Of a stretch of 49,000 nt of DNA, positions 33,538 through 41,880 are shown piece after piece (position 1 is the first letter of the stretch; every line of letters begins with the position of its first letter). A program made the position numbers and the translations under genes. This DNA is from Mycobacterium sp. WUMAC-067 (GTDB taxonomy: Bacteria > Actinomycetota > Actinomycetes > Mycobacteriales > Mycobacteriaceae): the NCBI RefSeq assembly GCF_020217485.1, contig NZ_JAEKMI010000037.1:1-49000 (forward strand), in the 5' to 3' direction. Below the pieces are notes generated by a model, which had not been told where the DNA came from, did no database searches, and worked only from the letters and a program-made list of their open reading frames with translations.

Positions 33538-34695
33538 ATGAGGGATAAGGACCCACAGAACTCGAGCGATCGCTCCGCTGTGGGATCGTCGAACCCTGTT
33601 TCTCCCAGCCATCAGGAACGCAAGAGAACCAAGCAAATCCGCAAAGCTGCGGCTCAGGACCGCGCCGCTGAGAACATGCGGATGGTCGCCGCCGCCCAGG
33701 CCGCCGGCGTAGTGCCGAAAACGGTCAGCCGTGACTCCCTCGGCTGGTCATCCCCCGAACGGGCCAGAGCACGAGCCCTGGCAGCCCGGACCGCTGCTAC
33801 AGAGCGACCGAAGACTCCAGCCGAAAGTCACCCCAAGCCTCCACAGCCCGGAGCCGCCCTGCCGCCTCCGGCAGCGCTTGCACCGGACCGCGAACAGACA
33901 CCCCAACAGGAGACAGTCGATACATCACCGCTACTCGACTTGATCGCCGAACGCGGCATGCGAATCTGCGACCAGACCGACGACGGCGCGCCAGCCCCAG
34001 ATAGCCTCGTCAAGGTAATCACCAACTGCCCTGTCCGGTTTGCTGTCGAAACCCAGGCCGCGCCGTCGACGGACTGGAAGGCCAAATGTCTTAGGCCACC
34101 CTTCGACACACTGTGGCTGGAGTACCCGCACCAAGAATTGCTCTGCGGCGCATTGATCACGGCCACTGATAACGGTGGCCGGCGTCTGAGCATCCAGTTC
34201 GTCACCAGCAACCCCGCCGGTCGAAAAGCACCGTTATGGTGGCCTGGCCCCGAAATCGTAGAGCTGACTGTAGACGGTTTGCTTACCCATCGGCGACCTT
34301 CGACTTCGGCTCGCCGCAACAACTTTAGCCAATTCCAAATCGACGCGGTTACAAGCAGTTTCGATGCGGTATACATCCACCTCGCACTCATCAACGAAGT
34401 GCATACACGAAACTTGTGGGCCCCGCGACCGCACGCGACATCTCCCGTACTGCCAGCCAAGTTCCATAAACTCGGGGGCCCGGTGGTCCTCATGTGGGGC
34501 GACGCGCCACTTCCCGGCCACCAACGCCATCTCGACGATCCGCGCCATGCACCCGTTGGCCACCAGGTGCGGGGTCACCAGCGGCGACTGCGCGAAGGCG
34601 GAACCACCTGGGTGCGACCGCACCGCCGAGGAGACGGGGAGCCCGAGAAGTCACGCAACTACCACGTTAAGCAGCGCGGCAACGGATCGCGATGA
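33538..34695 (+). CDS. Uncharacterised plasmid protein, probable frameshift near its end
   Basis: This 385-residue frame has a basic, Ala/Pro-rich N-terminal 130 residues (KRTKQIRKAAAQDRAAENMR) followed by a folded domain (LLDLIAERGMRICDQ ... LWLEYPHQELLCGALITA ... FDAVYIHLALINEVH). After about 34500 the annotated frame turns His/Arg-rich (GHQRHLDDPRHAPVGHQ). The +1 frame instead gives ATNAISTIRAMHPLATRCGV with almost every codon ending in G or C, so one indel probably shifted the true C-terminus. No known family recognised. Confidence 0.5.
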   Translation: MRDKDPQNSSDRSAVGSSNPVSPSHQERKRTKQIRKAAAQDRAAENMRMVAAAQAAGVVPKTVSRDSLGWSSPERARARALAARTAATERPKTPAESHPKPPQPGAALPPPAALAPDREQTPQQETVDTSPLLDLIAERGMRICDQTDDGAPAPDSLVKVITNCPVRFAVETQAAPSTDWKAKCLRPPFDTLWLEYPHQELLCGALITATDNGGRRLSIQFVTSNPAGRKAPLWWPGPEIVELTVDGLLTHRRPSTSARRNNFSQFQIDAVTSSFDAVYIHLALINEVHTRNLWAPRPHATSPVLPAKFHKLGGPVVLMWGDAPLPGHQRHLDDPRHAPVGHQVRGHQRRLREGGTTWVRPHRRGDGEPEKSRNYHVKQRGNGSR

Positions 34696-34790
34696 TCGGC
34701 GGCGGCGAGAGATTCCGGGCTCCGCGCCGAGACCGCAAGCGCCGCGAACTCCCGATGAGGCGAGGACCAACAACACCACGGCACTCACAC

Positions 34791-35603
34791 CTACTCCACC
34801 CCGCGGGCCCAACGCACCGCCTCCTGCAGCTGGGCGGCCTGACGCGCAGCCTCCTCGGTCCGCTTCCGGGCAGCATTACGCGCAGCCTCCAACGCCGCCG
34901 CACGCGCGGCGACACGACCGGCGCCACCGCCATCCGGACCATTCGGCGGCGTGAGCTCGGTGGCCTGCCGCGCAACCCTGGCCGCGATCGCAGCGAGTTC
35001 CTCGACCTCGCGCGCTTCGTCGGCGACGGCCGGCCGATCATCGAGATTCTCGGCGCCATGCCAAGCCAGAATCGCGCCCAACAGCCCGATCGGCTTATGC
35101 GGCGCATCGGGGATACGGCGCCCGGTGATACCGAGCCAGTCGGTGATCAGCTGGTTGAGGTCACGTGCCGTCCAGCCGTGCACAGCCGGTCCGGCCAGCA
35201 TCGCAGCCCAAGCGTCCGCCGAGTACCGTCTGGCCCACGGTGGGGCCCCAGGATGCGCCCTCCAGGACCGCGCCAGAGCCGAACCCGCCTTGTCCGGGCC
35301 CTCGCGGCGCCCCGCGCCGCGACCACGGGCGCCGACAGGCGTCCGCTTGGTGGTAGTGAGTTCTCGTAAAAGCGAGCTTTTACAAGTAAAAAGAGACCCT
35401 ACGAGGTGGGGTGACAACCTGTGAATAACCGGCGCCAGCCAGGCCGAATCATGAAGCACCCAGACCGATGCCCAACCACGGCCACGATCACCGACACGCC
35501 ATGACGCCAACCGCTCCGTCAGCGTCCGTTGCCGACCGCGCATGATCTCGGTGGCAACACCCAAAAGCCGCAGCGCTTCATTGGCCCGCTGCACCTGACG
35601 CAC
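34791..35603 (-). CDS. HTH protein (replication/plasmid type), 5' end apparently missing
   Basis: A GTG at 35603 is the first usable start, but the frame is open upstream. It encodes a good helix-turn-helix just before it (about 35604-35699, including TNDQLAEATGFSVRQVQRAN with the annotated start). No ATG, GTG or TTG exists between there and the in-frame stop near 35847. The gene therefore looks truncated at its 5' end by the neighbouring rearrangement. The body contains WASVWVLHDSAWL, then a DNA-binding-like region and a C-terminal Ala/Arg/Glu-rich coiled coil (VAARAAALEAARNAARKRTE). It resembles actinobacterial plasmid replication or HTH proteins; family uncertain. Confidence 0.5.
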   Translation of the reverse strand: MRQVQRANEALRLLGVATEIMRGRQRTLTERLASWRVGDRGRGWASVWVLHDSAWLAPVIHRLSPHLVGSLFTCKSSLLRELTTTKRTPVGARGRGAGRREGPDKAGSALARSWRAHPGAPPWARRYSADAWAAMLAGPAVHGWTARDLNQLITDWLGITGRRIPDAPHKPIGLLGAILAWHGAENLDDRPAVADEAREVEELAAIAARVARQATELTPPNGPDGGGAGRVAARAAALEAARNAARKRTEEAARQAAQLQEAVRWARGVE

Positions 35604-35832
35604 CGAGAACCCTGTGGCTTCGGCGAGCTGGTCGTTGGTAGGCCGGCAGTTTCGGCCCGTGTCATGGTCGGCGTAGCGGGCCCGGGCCGCGGCGTTATCT
35701 GGGGTCAGATTCTGATGTTTACTGTTGTTCCCGCTGAGGCGATCTGATCTAGTCGGGCCTGATCGGAAACAGGTTAGGCTGTTGGTGTTTCCGGTTAGGG
35801 GTTGGTTGGTGCGTTCTGGTTGACGCGACGAT

Positions 35833-36381
35833 TCAGGAGCCCATCATTCCGCGGCCGCCCATCATCGGGCCCATCATGGCGGGCATGCCGTCGGTGACGA
35901 AGCCGGTGACTTCGTGTGCGTGGGCGCGGATGGTGTTGGTGAGCTCGGGGTCGGAGGAGGTCTCGGTGGCGATAACTCCGTTAGGTGTCAGTGTGATTCG
36001 CCGCTGGTAGTCGGTTGCATGGCGGAACAGGGTGGGCAGGCTTTGACTCATGCAGCTCACTTCGGCGCCTTGGTCGAGATGCTGATACATCGAGGAGACG
36101 TGGGCGTGCAGTTGCGCGACGAGATCGGGGGCGTCGGATTCGGTGGTGGTACGGATGCCTCCGGGGATGTTTTCCACGGTGCGGCGCAGTTCGGTGTGGC
36201 GGGCGAACATGGTCATGTAGCGATCCATGTCGGTGCCGGAGACTCCGCCCATCATGCCGGGACCGTTGGCGTTCCCGGTGGGCATGCGAATACTGTTGGT
36301 GCGCAACAGGTATCCCAGTGCGGCGATCGCCCCTGCCCCACTGAGTAGGGCAAGTGCGGCGCGTCTGGTGAATTCGGTCAT
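35833..36381 (-). CDS. Exported Met-rich protein with twin-arginine-like leader
   Basis: This 182-residue protein has a leader, MTEFTRRAALALLSGAGAIA, holding an RR pair and a hydrophobic core, suggestive of Tat export or a membrane anchor. The mature part is helical with conserved Met, His and Cys (MDRYMTMFARHTELRR, VSCMSQSLP), and both ends are Met/Gly-rich (GPGMMGG; MMGPMMGGRGMMGS). Such methionine clusters often bind Cu(I) or other soft metals. It is the last gene of a four-gene operon divergent from cmtR-ctpG. The metal-binding role is inference. Confidence 0.6.
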   Translation of the reverse strand: MTEFTRRAALALLSGAGAIAALGYLLRTNSIRMPTGNANGPGMMGGVSGTDMDRYMTMFARHTELRRTVENIPGGIRTTTESDAPDLVAQLHAHVSSMYQHLDQGAEVSCMSQSLPTLFRHATDYQRRITLTPNGVIATETSSDPELTNTIRAHAHEVTGFVTDGMPAMMGPMMGGRGMMGS

Positions 36382-36435
36382 GTGCGGCTGCTTTCGTGAT
36401 GGTGTCCCGCTCGGACCCCTTGGCTGCAGGGCAGG

Positions 36436-37071
36436 TCAGGTGGCAGGGGTTTTGTGGGCGACGACGCGTTCGACGAGGCCGAGTGTGAACCGCTCACGAT
36501 GGTCGATCGCGAGGTCGGTCGCGGCCCGCAGGTGCTCTAGGGGGCGACGTAGGAAGTGTTCGCCGCCGAGGGGAATGGTGAATAGTTCGAGGCCCCGCTG
36601 CACGGCTCGGACTGGGGCGGTGCTGCTGCGGATGTGGTCGACGAGGATGAGTTTTCCGCCGGGGCGCAGGACTCGGGTCATTTCGGTGAGGGCTTGGGTG
36701 TGGTCGGGGATGGCGCAGAGCCCGAAGGTGCAGACGACGGTGTCGAAGCTGGCATCGTCGAACGGCAGGTGATGCGCGTCGGCTTGTTGCAGGGTGGCGG
36801 GGTGACCGAGGTCGGCGGCGCGTTGGCGGGCGATGTCGAGCATCTGCTGGCTCCAGTCGATCCCGGTCAGGGTGACGTTCTCGGGGTAGAAGGCAAGGTT
36901 GAGTCCGGTGCCGATCGCGACCTCCAGGACGTCGCCGGTGGCTTGGCTGCAGACCCATTGGCGGGAGTCGCCGAACAGGTGGCGGTCGAAGAACCCGATC
37001 TCACGGTCATAGGTGCGAGATTTCTTGTCCCAGTACCGGTTCCAGCGGGCGGTGCGATCATCGGTGGGCAT
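36436..37071 (-). CDS. Class I SAM-dependent methyltransferase
   Basis: This 211-residue Rossmann-type methyltransferase has motif I VLEVAIGTGLNLAFYP, the acidic residue in LTGIDWSQQML, and motifs II/III in FDTVVCTFGLCAIPD and RVLRPGGKLILVDHI, as in the UbiE/MenG group. It lacks the three conserved cysteines of ArsM, so arsenic methylation is unlikely. It is located 20 bases after the ICMT-like gene in the DsbA-headed operon. Substrate unknown. Confidence 0.8.
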   Translation of the reverse strand: MPTDDRTARWNRYWDKKSRTYDREIGFFDRHLFGDSRQWVCSQATGDVLEVAIGTGLNLAFYPENVTLTGIDWSQQMLDIARQRAADLGHPATLQQADAHHLPFDDASFDTVVCTFGLCAIPDHTQALTEMTRVLRPGGKLILVDHIRSSTAPVRAVQRGLELFTIPLGGEHFLRRPLEHLRAATDLAIDHRERFTLGLVERVVAHKTPAT

Positions 37072-37091
37072 GGTTCACCTCGCGTCGGCGG

Positions 37092-37703
37092 TCAGACGGT
37101 CAGGCGGCGTCCGATGTAGGGAACGAACCGGCCGACAGCCCCACAGTAGTCCCGGTAGGCCTGGCCGTGGATGGTGTTGAGGTAGGGCTCTTCGACCACT
37201 CGTACCTGCAGTTCGATCGTGGCCCACAAGACGGCGAAGGCGGCCAGGGCAAGCGGGTTTGGGGTGATCAGGGTGATGCCGGCGGCGAAGATCAGCATGG
37301 CGGTGAAGATGGGGTTGCGTACCAGCGCGAACACGCCGTGGCGCACCAATGTGGTTGTTTCGCTGGGGTCCACTCCGATGCGCCACGATGGGCCCATGTC
37401 GCGTTGGGCGTGGACGGTGGCGGCGATCCCGGCGACGGCCAGCACTATGCCGGTGGTCTGGATCCACGGCGCATCAAGCACGGCCATCGGGGTGAGGATG
37501 TCGAGCAGTTGCAGCAGGGGCGCGGCCGCCCCGGCGAGGATGGCGGCGATGAATCCGACACCGGCCAACCATTGCAGCGACCCGGGCCGACCGTGGATGC
37601 CGCGGAATCCGGTGGATCCGGTGTGGCGGTATTGGGTCCAACTGCGCCAGCCGAACCCTAAGACGGCAAAGATCACGTAGAAGATGAGCGCGGTGGCGGG
37701 CAT
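37092..37703 (-). CDS. ICMT/PEMT-family membrane methyltransferase
   Basis: This 203-residue protein has five or six hydrophobic segments. It carries the C-terminal signature of the isoprenylcysteine carboxyl methyltransferase-like family: LVRHGVFALVRNPIFTAMLI and later VEEPYLNTIHGQAYRDYCGA, where the His/Arg-Asn-Pro and Glu-Glu residues bind AdoMet. Bacterial members methylate lipids or small molecules; the substrate is unknown. It sits between a DsbA-like and a soluble methyltransferase gene. Confidence 0.8.
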   Translation of the reverse strand: MPATALIFYVIFAVLGFGWRSWTQYRHTGSTGFRGIHGRPGSLQWLAGVGFIAAILAGAAAPLLQLLDILTPMAVLDAPWIQTTGIVLAVAGIAATVHAQRDMGPSWRIGVDPSETTTLVRHGVFALVRNPIFTAMLIFAAGITLITPNPLALAAFAVLWATIELQVRVVEEPYLNTIHGQAYRDYCGAVGRFVPYIGRRLTV

Positions 37704-37784
37704 GGGTGAAACCTCCTGGCCGGGACTGGGATAGGTGCCGATGTGGAGATGGGCGTTAAAGCCGATGGACGTGGGACGGCGCGG

Positions 37785-38447
37785 TTAGTTCTCGGCGAGC
37801 GCTTGATCAAGGGCCTTGGCGAGGTCTTCATAGCTGTGCGGTTGGATGCGGGTGCCGTTGAGGAAAAACGTCGGCGTGCCCTGCACCCCCAAGGCCCGGC
37901 CGTCGGCCATGTCGAGCCGGATGCGCTCCAGCGTGGCGGGATCGGCGTAGGCCGCGTCGAAAGCGGCCATATCCAGGCCGAGTTCTGCTGCGAATCCACG
38001 GAATACGTCATCGGCCGGGGTTTGCTTTTCACCCCACTGAGCCTGGGTGTCATACATTTTGCGATACACCGCCTCCAGCTGGCCCTGCTGGGCGGCGGCT
38101 TCCACGGCCCGGGCGGCCCGCTCGGCGTTGACGTGCGCTGGCAGCGGGAAGTGGCGGATCACGAAATTCACCCGGTCCCCGTATTCAGCCCGCAACTTTT
38201 CGATCTCCGGGTAAACCGCGCGGCAACCCTCACATTCGAAGTCGAGAAACTCCACGAACGTCACCTTGCTCTCAGGCACCGAGTTGAGCCGGTGACTGTT
38301 CTCCCGCACCACCTGCCCGATCTCGCTGGTATCGGACTGCGCTGGGGCGGTCGAGTCACGGTCGCGCACCGACAGGTAGACCAGCGCACCGATCGCCATC
38401 GCGGCGATGACGAACGCGGTGAGCAACATGCGGCTGGCGCGCGCCAT
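37785..38447 (-). CDS. Membrane-anchored DsbA/thioredoxin-fold oxidoreductase
   Basis: This 220-residue protein begins with a hydrophobic anchor (LLTAFVIAAMAIGALVYLSV) followed by an extracytoplasmic DsbA-like domain. The active site is CEGC in FLDFECEGCRAVYPE, and the cis-proline loop is GVQGTPTFFLNG. It probably forms or exchanges disulfides in exported proteins. GAAAGAGG precedes the ATG. It heads a four-gene operon that shares a 95-bp divergent promoter region with cmtR, so it may belong to the same Cd/Pb response. Confidence 0.85.
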   Translation of the reverse strand: MARASRMLLTAFVIAAMAIGALVYLSVRDRDSTAPAQSDTSEIGQVVRENSHRLNSVPESKVTFVEFLDFECEGCRAVYPEIEKLRAEYGDRVNFVIRHFPLPAHVNAERAARAVEAAAQQGQLEAVYRKMYDTQAQWGEKQTPADDVFRGFAAELGLDMAAFDAAYADPATLERIRLDMADGRALGVQGTPTFFLNGTRIQPHSYEDLAKALDQALAEN

Positions 38448-38516
38448 TCAGATACCTCTTTCGTGGGATCGGCGGCTATATCGCATGGCATCGATGTTGG
38501 CGAGGTTGACCGATCA

Positions 38517-38533
38517 ATAGCATTGGACGCTAT
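38517..38533. promoter_or_regulatory. Dyad ATAGC-N7-GCTAT upstream of cmtR
   Basis: ATAGC (38517-38521) and GCTAT (38529-38533) lie ten bases before the cmtR start in the divergent intergenic region. This is a probable CmtR operator that could control both directions. Confidence 0.5.
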
Positions 38534-38542
38534 CATCGTTAT

Positions 38543-38920
38543 GTGGCGATGAAAAGTGGTTCGGTCGATCCCGCGGTGTGCGGGAATGTGGATGCGGCGA
38601 CGGCGTTGTTTCACAGCCTCTCGGATGCGACCCGGTTGGCGATCCTGCGCCGCCTGGCGGGTGGTGAGGCCCGGGTGGTGGATCTGACGGGCGAGTTGGG
38701 GTTGGCGCAGTCGACGGTGTCGGCGCATCTGGCCTGCCTGCGTGACTGCGGGTTGGTGGATTTCCGGCCGCAGGGCCGCGCCTCGGTGTATCGGCTGGCC
38801 CGCCCGGAGCTGCTGGAGATGTTGCGCGCGGCCGAGGCGGTGCTGGAGGCCACCGGCAACGCGGTGGCGTTGTGCCCCAACTACGGCCTCCCCGATCAGC
38901 GGAAGAAGGTTGCTCGATGA
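38543..38920 (+). CDS. cmtR: CmtR-like Cd(II)/Pb(II) sensor
   Basis: This 125-residue ArsR/SmtB repressor has the core LFHSLSDATRLAILRRLAGG and the DNA-binding helix AQSTVSAHLACLRDCGLVDF. The helix carries the C-x3-C pair (ACLRDC) characteristic of the mycobacterial Cd/Pb sensor CmtR, plus a third ligand cysteine near the C-terminus (ALCPNYG). The GTG at 38543 or ATG at 38549 is the start. It overlaps the P-type ATPase gene by ATGA, as expected for a sensor-pump operon. Confidence 0.85.
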   Translation: MAMKSGSVDPAVCGNVDAATALFHSLSDATRLAILRRLAGGEARVVDLTGELGLAQSTVSAHLACLRDCGLVDFRPQGRASVYRLARPELLEMLRAAEAVLEATGNAVALCPNYGLPDQRKKVAR

Positions 38921-40893
38921 GTGAGGCGTGTGGCTGCGGCAGCGACGAACGTAGCGACGACGAGCACGAACCCGAACGGCTCTGGGAGATCACCGAACTG
39001 CGCGCCGCCGCGGTGGCGGGTGTGGTGCTGCTGGCCGGGTATGTGGTCGGCGGGGCCGGCGGGCCCCGCCCGGTCGAAATCGGGTTGTATGCGCTGGCGT
39101 TGGCGATCGGGGCCTACACGTTCGTGCCCTCGACGCTGCGCCGGCTGACCCAAGGCAAGATCGGGGTCGGCACGCTGATGACGATCGCCGCGGTCGGCGC
39201 AGTGATCCTCGGCGAGGTCGGCGAGGCCGCCATGCTGGCGTTCCTGTTCTCCATCAGCGAAGGTCTCGAAGAATACTCGCTGGCCCGCACCCGCCGCGGC
39301 CTGCGCGCCCTGTTGTCGCTGGTGCCCGATGAGGCCACCGTCCTGCGCGACGGCGCCGAAACCATCATCCCGCCAAGCGAATTGCGGGTGGGTGACCGGA
39401 TGCTGGTCAAACCCGGTGAACGCGTCGCCACCGACGGGGTCATCGTCTCAGGCCGTACCGCGCTGGATGTTTCGGCGATCACCGGCGAATCCGTGCCGGT
39501 GGAGGCCGGGCCCGGTGATGAGGTGTTCGCCGGGTCGATCAACGGCACCGGGGTGCTCGAGGTCGAGGTCACCAGCAGCGCCGCCGACAACTCGCTGGCC
39601 CGCATTGTGGCCATCGTGGAGGCCGAGCAGTCCCGCAAGGGCGAAGCCCAGCGCCTGGCCGACCGCATCGCCAAACCCCTGGTCCCGACGATCATGATCG
39701 CCGGCGTCCTCATCGCGGCCATCGGCAGCGTGTTGGGTGATCCGCTGGTGTGGATCGAACGCGCCCTGGTGGTGCTGGTGGCGGCCTCCCCATGCGCGCT
39801 GGCGATCTCGGTGCCGGTCACCGTGGTCGCCGCGATCGGCGCGGCCAGCAAGCTCGGCGTCCTGGTCAAGGGCGGCGCGGCGCTGGAAGCCCTGGGCGCG
39901 GTCCGCACCGTGGCGCTGGATAAGACCGGCACATTGACTGCCAACAAGCCCACCGTCATCGACGTCGCCACCACCAACGGCGCCACCCGCGAGCATGTGC
40001 TGGAGGTCGCGGCGGCGTTGGAGGCCCGCAGCGAACACCCCCTGGCTGCAGCGATCCTCGCCGCCGCCGAGGGCCCGGTCCGACCCGCCGAGGAGGTGGA
40101 GGCGGTCACCGGCGCCGGCCTCACCGGGTATCGCGACGGCCGCCGGTTGCGGCTCGGTCGGCCCGGCTGGCTCGATCCCGGCCCGCTGGCCGAACAGGTC
40201 GCCAAGATGCAGGCCGCCGGGGCGACCGCGGTGCTGGTCGAAGACAACGGTCAGGTCATTGGGGCGGTCGCGGTGCGTGACGAACTACGGCCCGAAGCCG
40301 CCCGGGTCGTCGAGGCGTTACGCCGTGGGGGTTATCAGGTGGCGATGCTGACCGGTGACAACCAAGCGACCGCGACCGCCCTGGCCAAGCAGGTGGGGAT
40401 CGATACGGTGCATGCTGATCTGCGGCCCGAAGACAAGGCCGCGCTGATTAGTCAACTGCGCCAACATTCCTCGACGGCCATGGTCGGTGACGGCGTCAAC
40501 GACGCCCCCGCCCTGGCCACCGCAGACCTCGGCATCGCCATGGGCGCAATGGGCACCGACGTGGCGATCGAAACCGCCGACGTCGCCCTCATGGGTGAAG
40601 ACCTGCGCCACCTCACCCAAGCCTTCGCCCACGCCCGCCGTGCCCGGCGCATCATGCTGCAAAACGTCGGCCTCTCACTGGGCCTGATCACGGTACTCAT
40701 TCCGCTCGCCCTCACCGGGATGCTGGGGTTGGCCGCGGTCGTCGCCGTGCACGAACTCGCCGAAATCGTCGTCATCGCCAACGGGGTCCGCGCCGGACGC
40801 ACCAAACCCCTCCGGGGCGCCATCATCGAAACCGGAACCGACTCCCACCGGCTGGCACACACCCGCACCCAGGAAACCACGACAGCCAGTTGA
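38917..40893 (+). CDS. ctpG: P1B-type metal-transporting ATPase (CtpG/CmtA-like)
   Basis: This 658-residue pump starts in the ATGA overlap with cmtR. An N-terminal Cys/Asp/Glu/His tail (SEACGCGSDERSDDEHEPE) replaces a heavy-metal-associated domain. Hallmarks are the actuator ITGESVPVE, the membrane metal site ASPCALAIS (SPC, P1B-4 type), the phosphorylation site ALDKTGTLTANKP, the ARSEHPLAAA HP motif and the hinge MVGDGVNDAPALA. The C-terminal helix has VHELAEIVVIANGVRAGRT. Linkage to a CmtR-like sensor parallels M. tuberculosis cmtR-ctpG and points to Cd/Pb/Co efflux. Confidence 0.9.
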   Translation: MSEACGCGSDERSDDEHEPERLWEITELRAAAVAGVVLLAGYVVGGAGGPRPVEIGLYALALAIGAYTFVPSTLRRLTQGKIGVGTLMTIAAVGAVILGEVGEAAMLAFLFSISEGLEEYSLARTRRGLRALLSLVPDEATVLRDGAETIIPPSELRVGDRMLVKPGERVATDGVIVSGRTALDVSAITGESVPVEAGPGDEVFAGSINGTGVLEVEVTSSAADNSLARIVAIVEAEQSRKGEAQRLADRIAKPLVPTIMIAGVLIAAIGSVLGDPLVWIERALVVLVAASPCALAISVPVTVVAAIGAASKLGVLVKGGAALEALGAVRTVALDKTGTLTANKPTVIDVATTNGATREHVLEVAAALEARSEHPLAAAILAAAEGPVRPAEEVEAVTGAGLTGYRDGRRLRLGRPGWLDPGPLAEQVAKMQAAGATAVLVEDNGQVIGAVAVRDELRPEAARVVEALRRGGYQVAMLTGDNQATATALAKQVGIDTVHADLRPEDKAALISQLRQHSSTAMVGDGVNDAPALATADLGIAMGAMGTDVAIETADVALMGEDLRHLTQAFAHARRARRIMLQNVGLSLGLITVLIPLALTGMLGLAAVVAVHELAEIVVIANGVRAGRTKPLRGAIIETGTDSHRLAHTRTQETTTAS

Positions 40894-40965
40894 ACTCGGG
40901 GCGCAACAGGATCACGTCACAGCCAAGAGGGGTCGGCCGAGCAACGGGGTGAAACCCCGGATCGA

Positions 40966-41229
40966 TCAGGTCAACGGTGTCGCACTCCGCAGCGCCGCCA
41001 GCACGCGATCCCTGGTCGGAAGGTCCAATCGGCATGCATCAGCTGCCAACTCAGTGCCCGGCTTCATGATATCCACACCATCAACGAGCACCGTCGGCGA
41101 TGGATATGCACCGACCCTTTCCACCACCACATCGTCAGCGATACCCACCTCAGACAGACACTCGGCGAGCAAGCGCCGAGCCGCCGCCGCATTCGGACAC
41201 CCCGGGCTCGTGAGAAGCTCCACACGCAT
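40966..41229 (-). CDS. Small thioredoxin-fold protein with GCPNA motif
   Basis: This 87-residue protein starts at 41229; the open frame extends upstream to 41307 without a better site. The N-terminus RVELLTSPGCPNAAAARRLL matches a thioredoxin/glutaredoxin-like strand-Cys-helix start with a single cysteine. VGAYPSPTVLVDGVDI provides the cis-proline. Similar small proteins accompany mercury and other metal genes in actinobacteria. It is convergent with ctpG. A thiol-transfer or metal-chaperone role is inferred. Confidence 0.7.
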   Translation of the reverse strand: MRVELLTSPGCPNAAAARRLLAECLSEVGIADDVVVERVGAYPSPTVLVDGVDIMKPGTELAADACRLDLPTRDRVLAALRSATPLT

Positions 41230-41269
41230 ACATCCAGCTTCGCTCAACCCGCGCGAGTTCTGCACGCCT

Positions 41270-41319
41270 CCAGGCGGGGCCAACTGACACCGCCCAGGCG
41301 GAGCCAATTTAGGTTGACA
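41270..41319 (+). repeat. Two direct repeats resembling an IS terminus
   Basis: CCAGGCGGGGCCAA (41270-41283) and CCAGGCGGAGCCAA (41294-41307), each followed shortly by TGACA. Multiple short terminal repeats of this kind occur at the ends of IS21-family elements. Immediately after them the sequence enters a P-type ATPase fragment, so this may be an IS scar. Confidence 0.4.
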
Positions 41320-41327
41320 TAGGCACG

Positions 41328-41435
41328 GTGCACGAAATCGTCGTCATCGCCAACGGTGTGCGCGCCGGACGCACCACACCACTGGCCGCTGGTGCCACGA
41401 CCGAAGCGCCGACGGCGGCTGCAACGCACACATAG
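41328..41435 (+). pseudogene. 3'-terminal remnant of a second CtpG-like ATPase gene
   Basis: The frame from 41328 reads VHEIVVIANGVRAGRTTPLA and runs to TAG at 41433. It closely copies the end of the intact ctpG (VHELAEIVVIANGVRAGRTK at 40749), minus three codons, and the tail then diverges. Only about 35 codons remain and there is no start or upstream domain. It was left by a deletion or insertion next to the IS-like repeats. Confidence 0.7.
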
Positions 41436-41491
41436 GCCCACCACCAGTGGTGGCGCTGCTGGCTGACGCTGGCCTGACCGCTCAGCGGGCG

Positions 41492-41857
41492 CTATGCGCG
41501 AAGCCAGTCCCATGCGGGTTCGAGTTGATCGCGTGGAAACGTCTTCAGTTGACCGCGGATGAGCAGTGCCGCGGGTATTTTGACGCACCATTCTTCCCAT
41601 TTCGGGGCGCCCAGCATGGCGATCTTGTCGAAGTGACGTCGATGTTTGAGGTCGAAGATCGTGTTGGCCCAGGCCGCGGGAAGGGTCCAGCCTTCAAAGG
41701 ATTCGTCGATCAGGATCAGCACCCGCAACGTGGTGTACTGCTCCAGAAGGGAGTCGATTCGTGGGCCGAGCACGTCGCGGTAGGTTTGCCGGTTCAGCTT
41801 GCCGCTGAACCGGATTCCGACGACATTGCCGGTGCTGCAGGACAGGAACTCGATCAC
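41492..41857 (-). CDS. SpoIIAA/STAS-like protein
   Basis: This 121-residue protein uses GTG at 41857, with AGGAGGGG nine bases upstream. The pattern VVGIRFSGKLNRQTYRDVLG then LRVLILIDESFEGWTLPAAW and FDKIAMLGAPKWEEWCVKI matches the SpoIIAA-like STAS fold. It is probably the last gene of the operon containing merR. Such proteins may bind small lipophilic molecules; its role in metal response is unknown. Confidence 0.75.
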   Translation of the reverse strand: MIEFLSCSTGNVVGIRFSGKLNRQTYRDVLGPRIDSLLEQYTTLRVLILIDESFEGWTLPAAWANTIFDLKHRRHFDKIAMLGAPKWEEWCVKIPAALLIRGQLKTFPRDQLEPAWDWLRA

Positions 41858-41880
41858 AGCATGCCCCTCCTGGGGAAGTG

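Noticed and set aside
36436..37071. ArsM arsenite methyltransferase
   Set aside because: AdoMet motifs are UbiE/MenG-like and the conserved ArsM cysteines are missing; it is also outside the ars operons.
38872..38916. Upstream extension of the P-type ATPase frame to 38872
   Set aside because: Lies inside cmtR; the ATGA overlap at 38917 gives the coupled and Cys-rich natural start.
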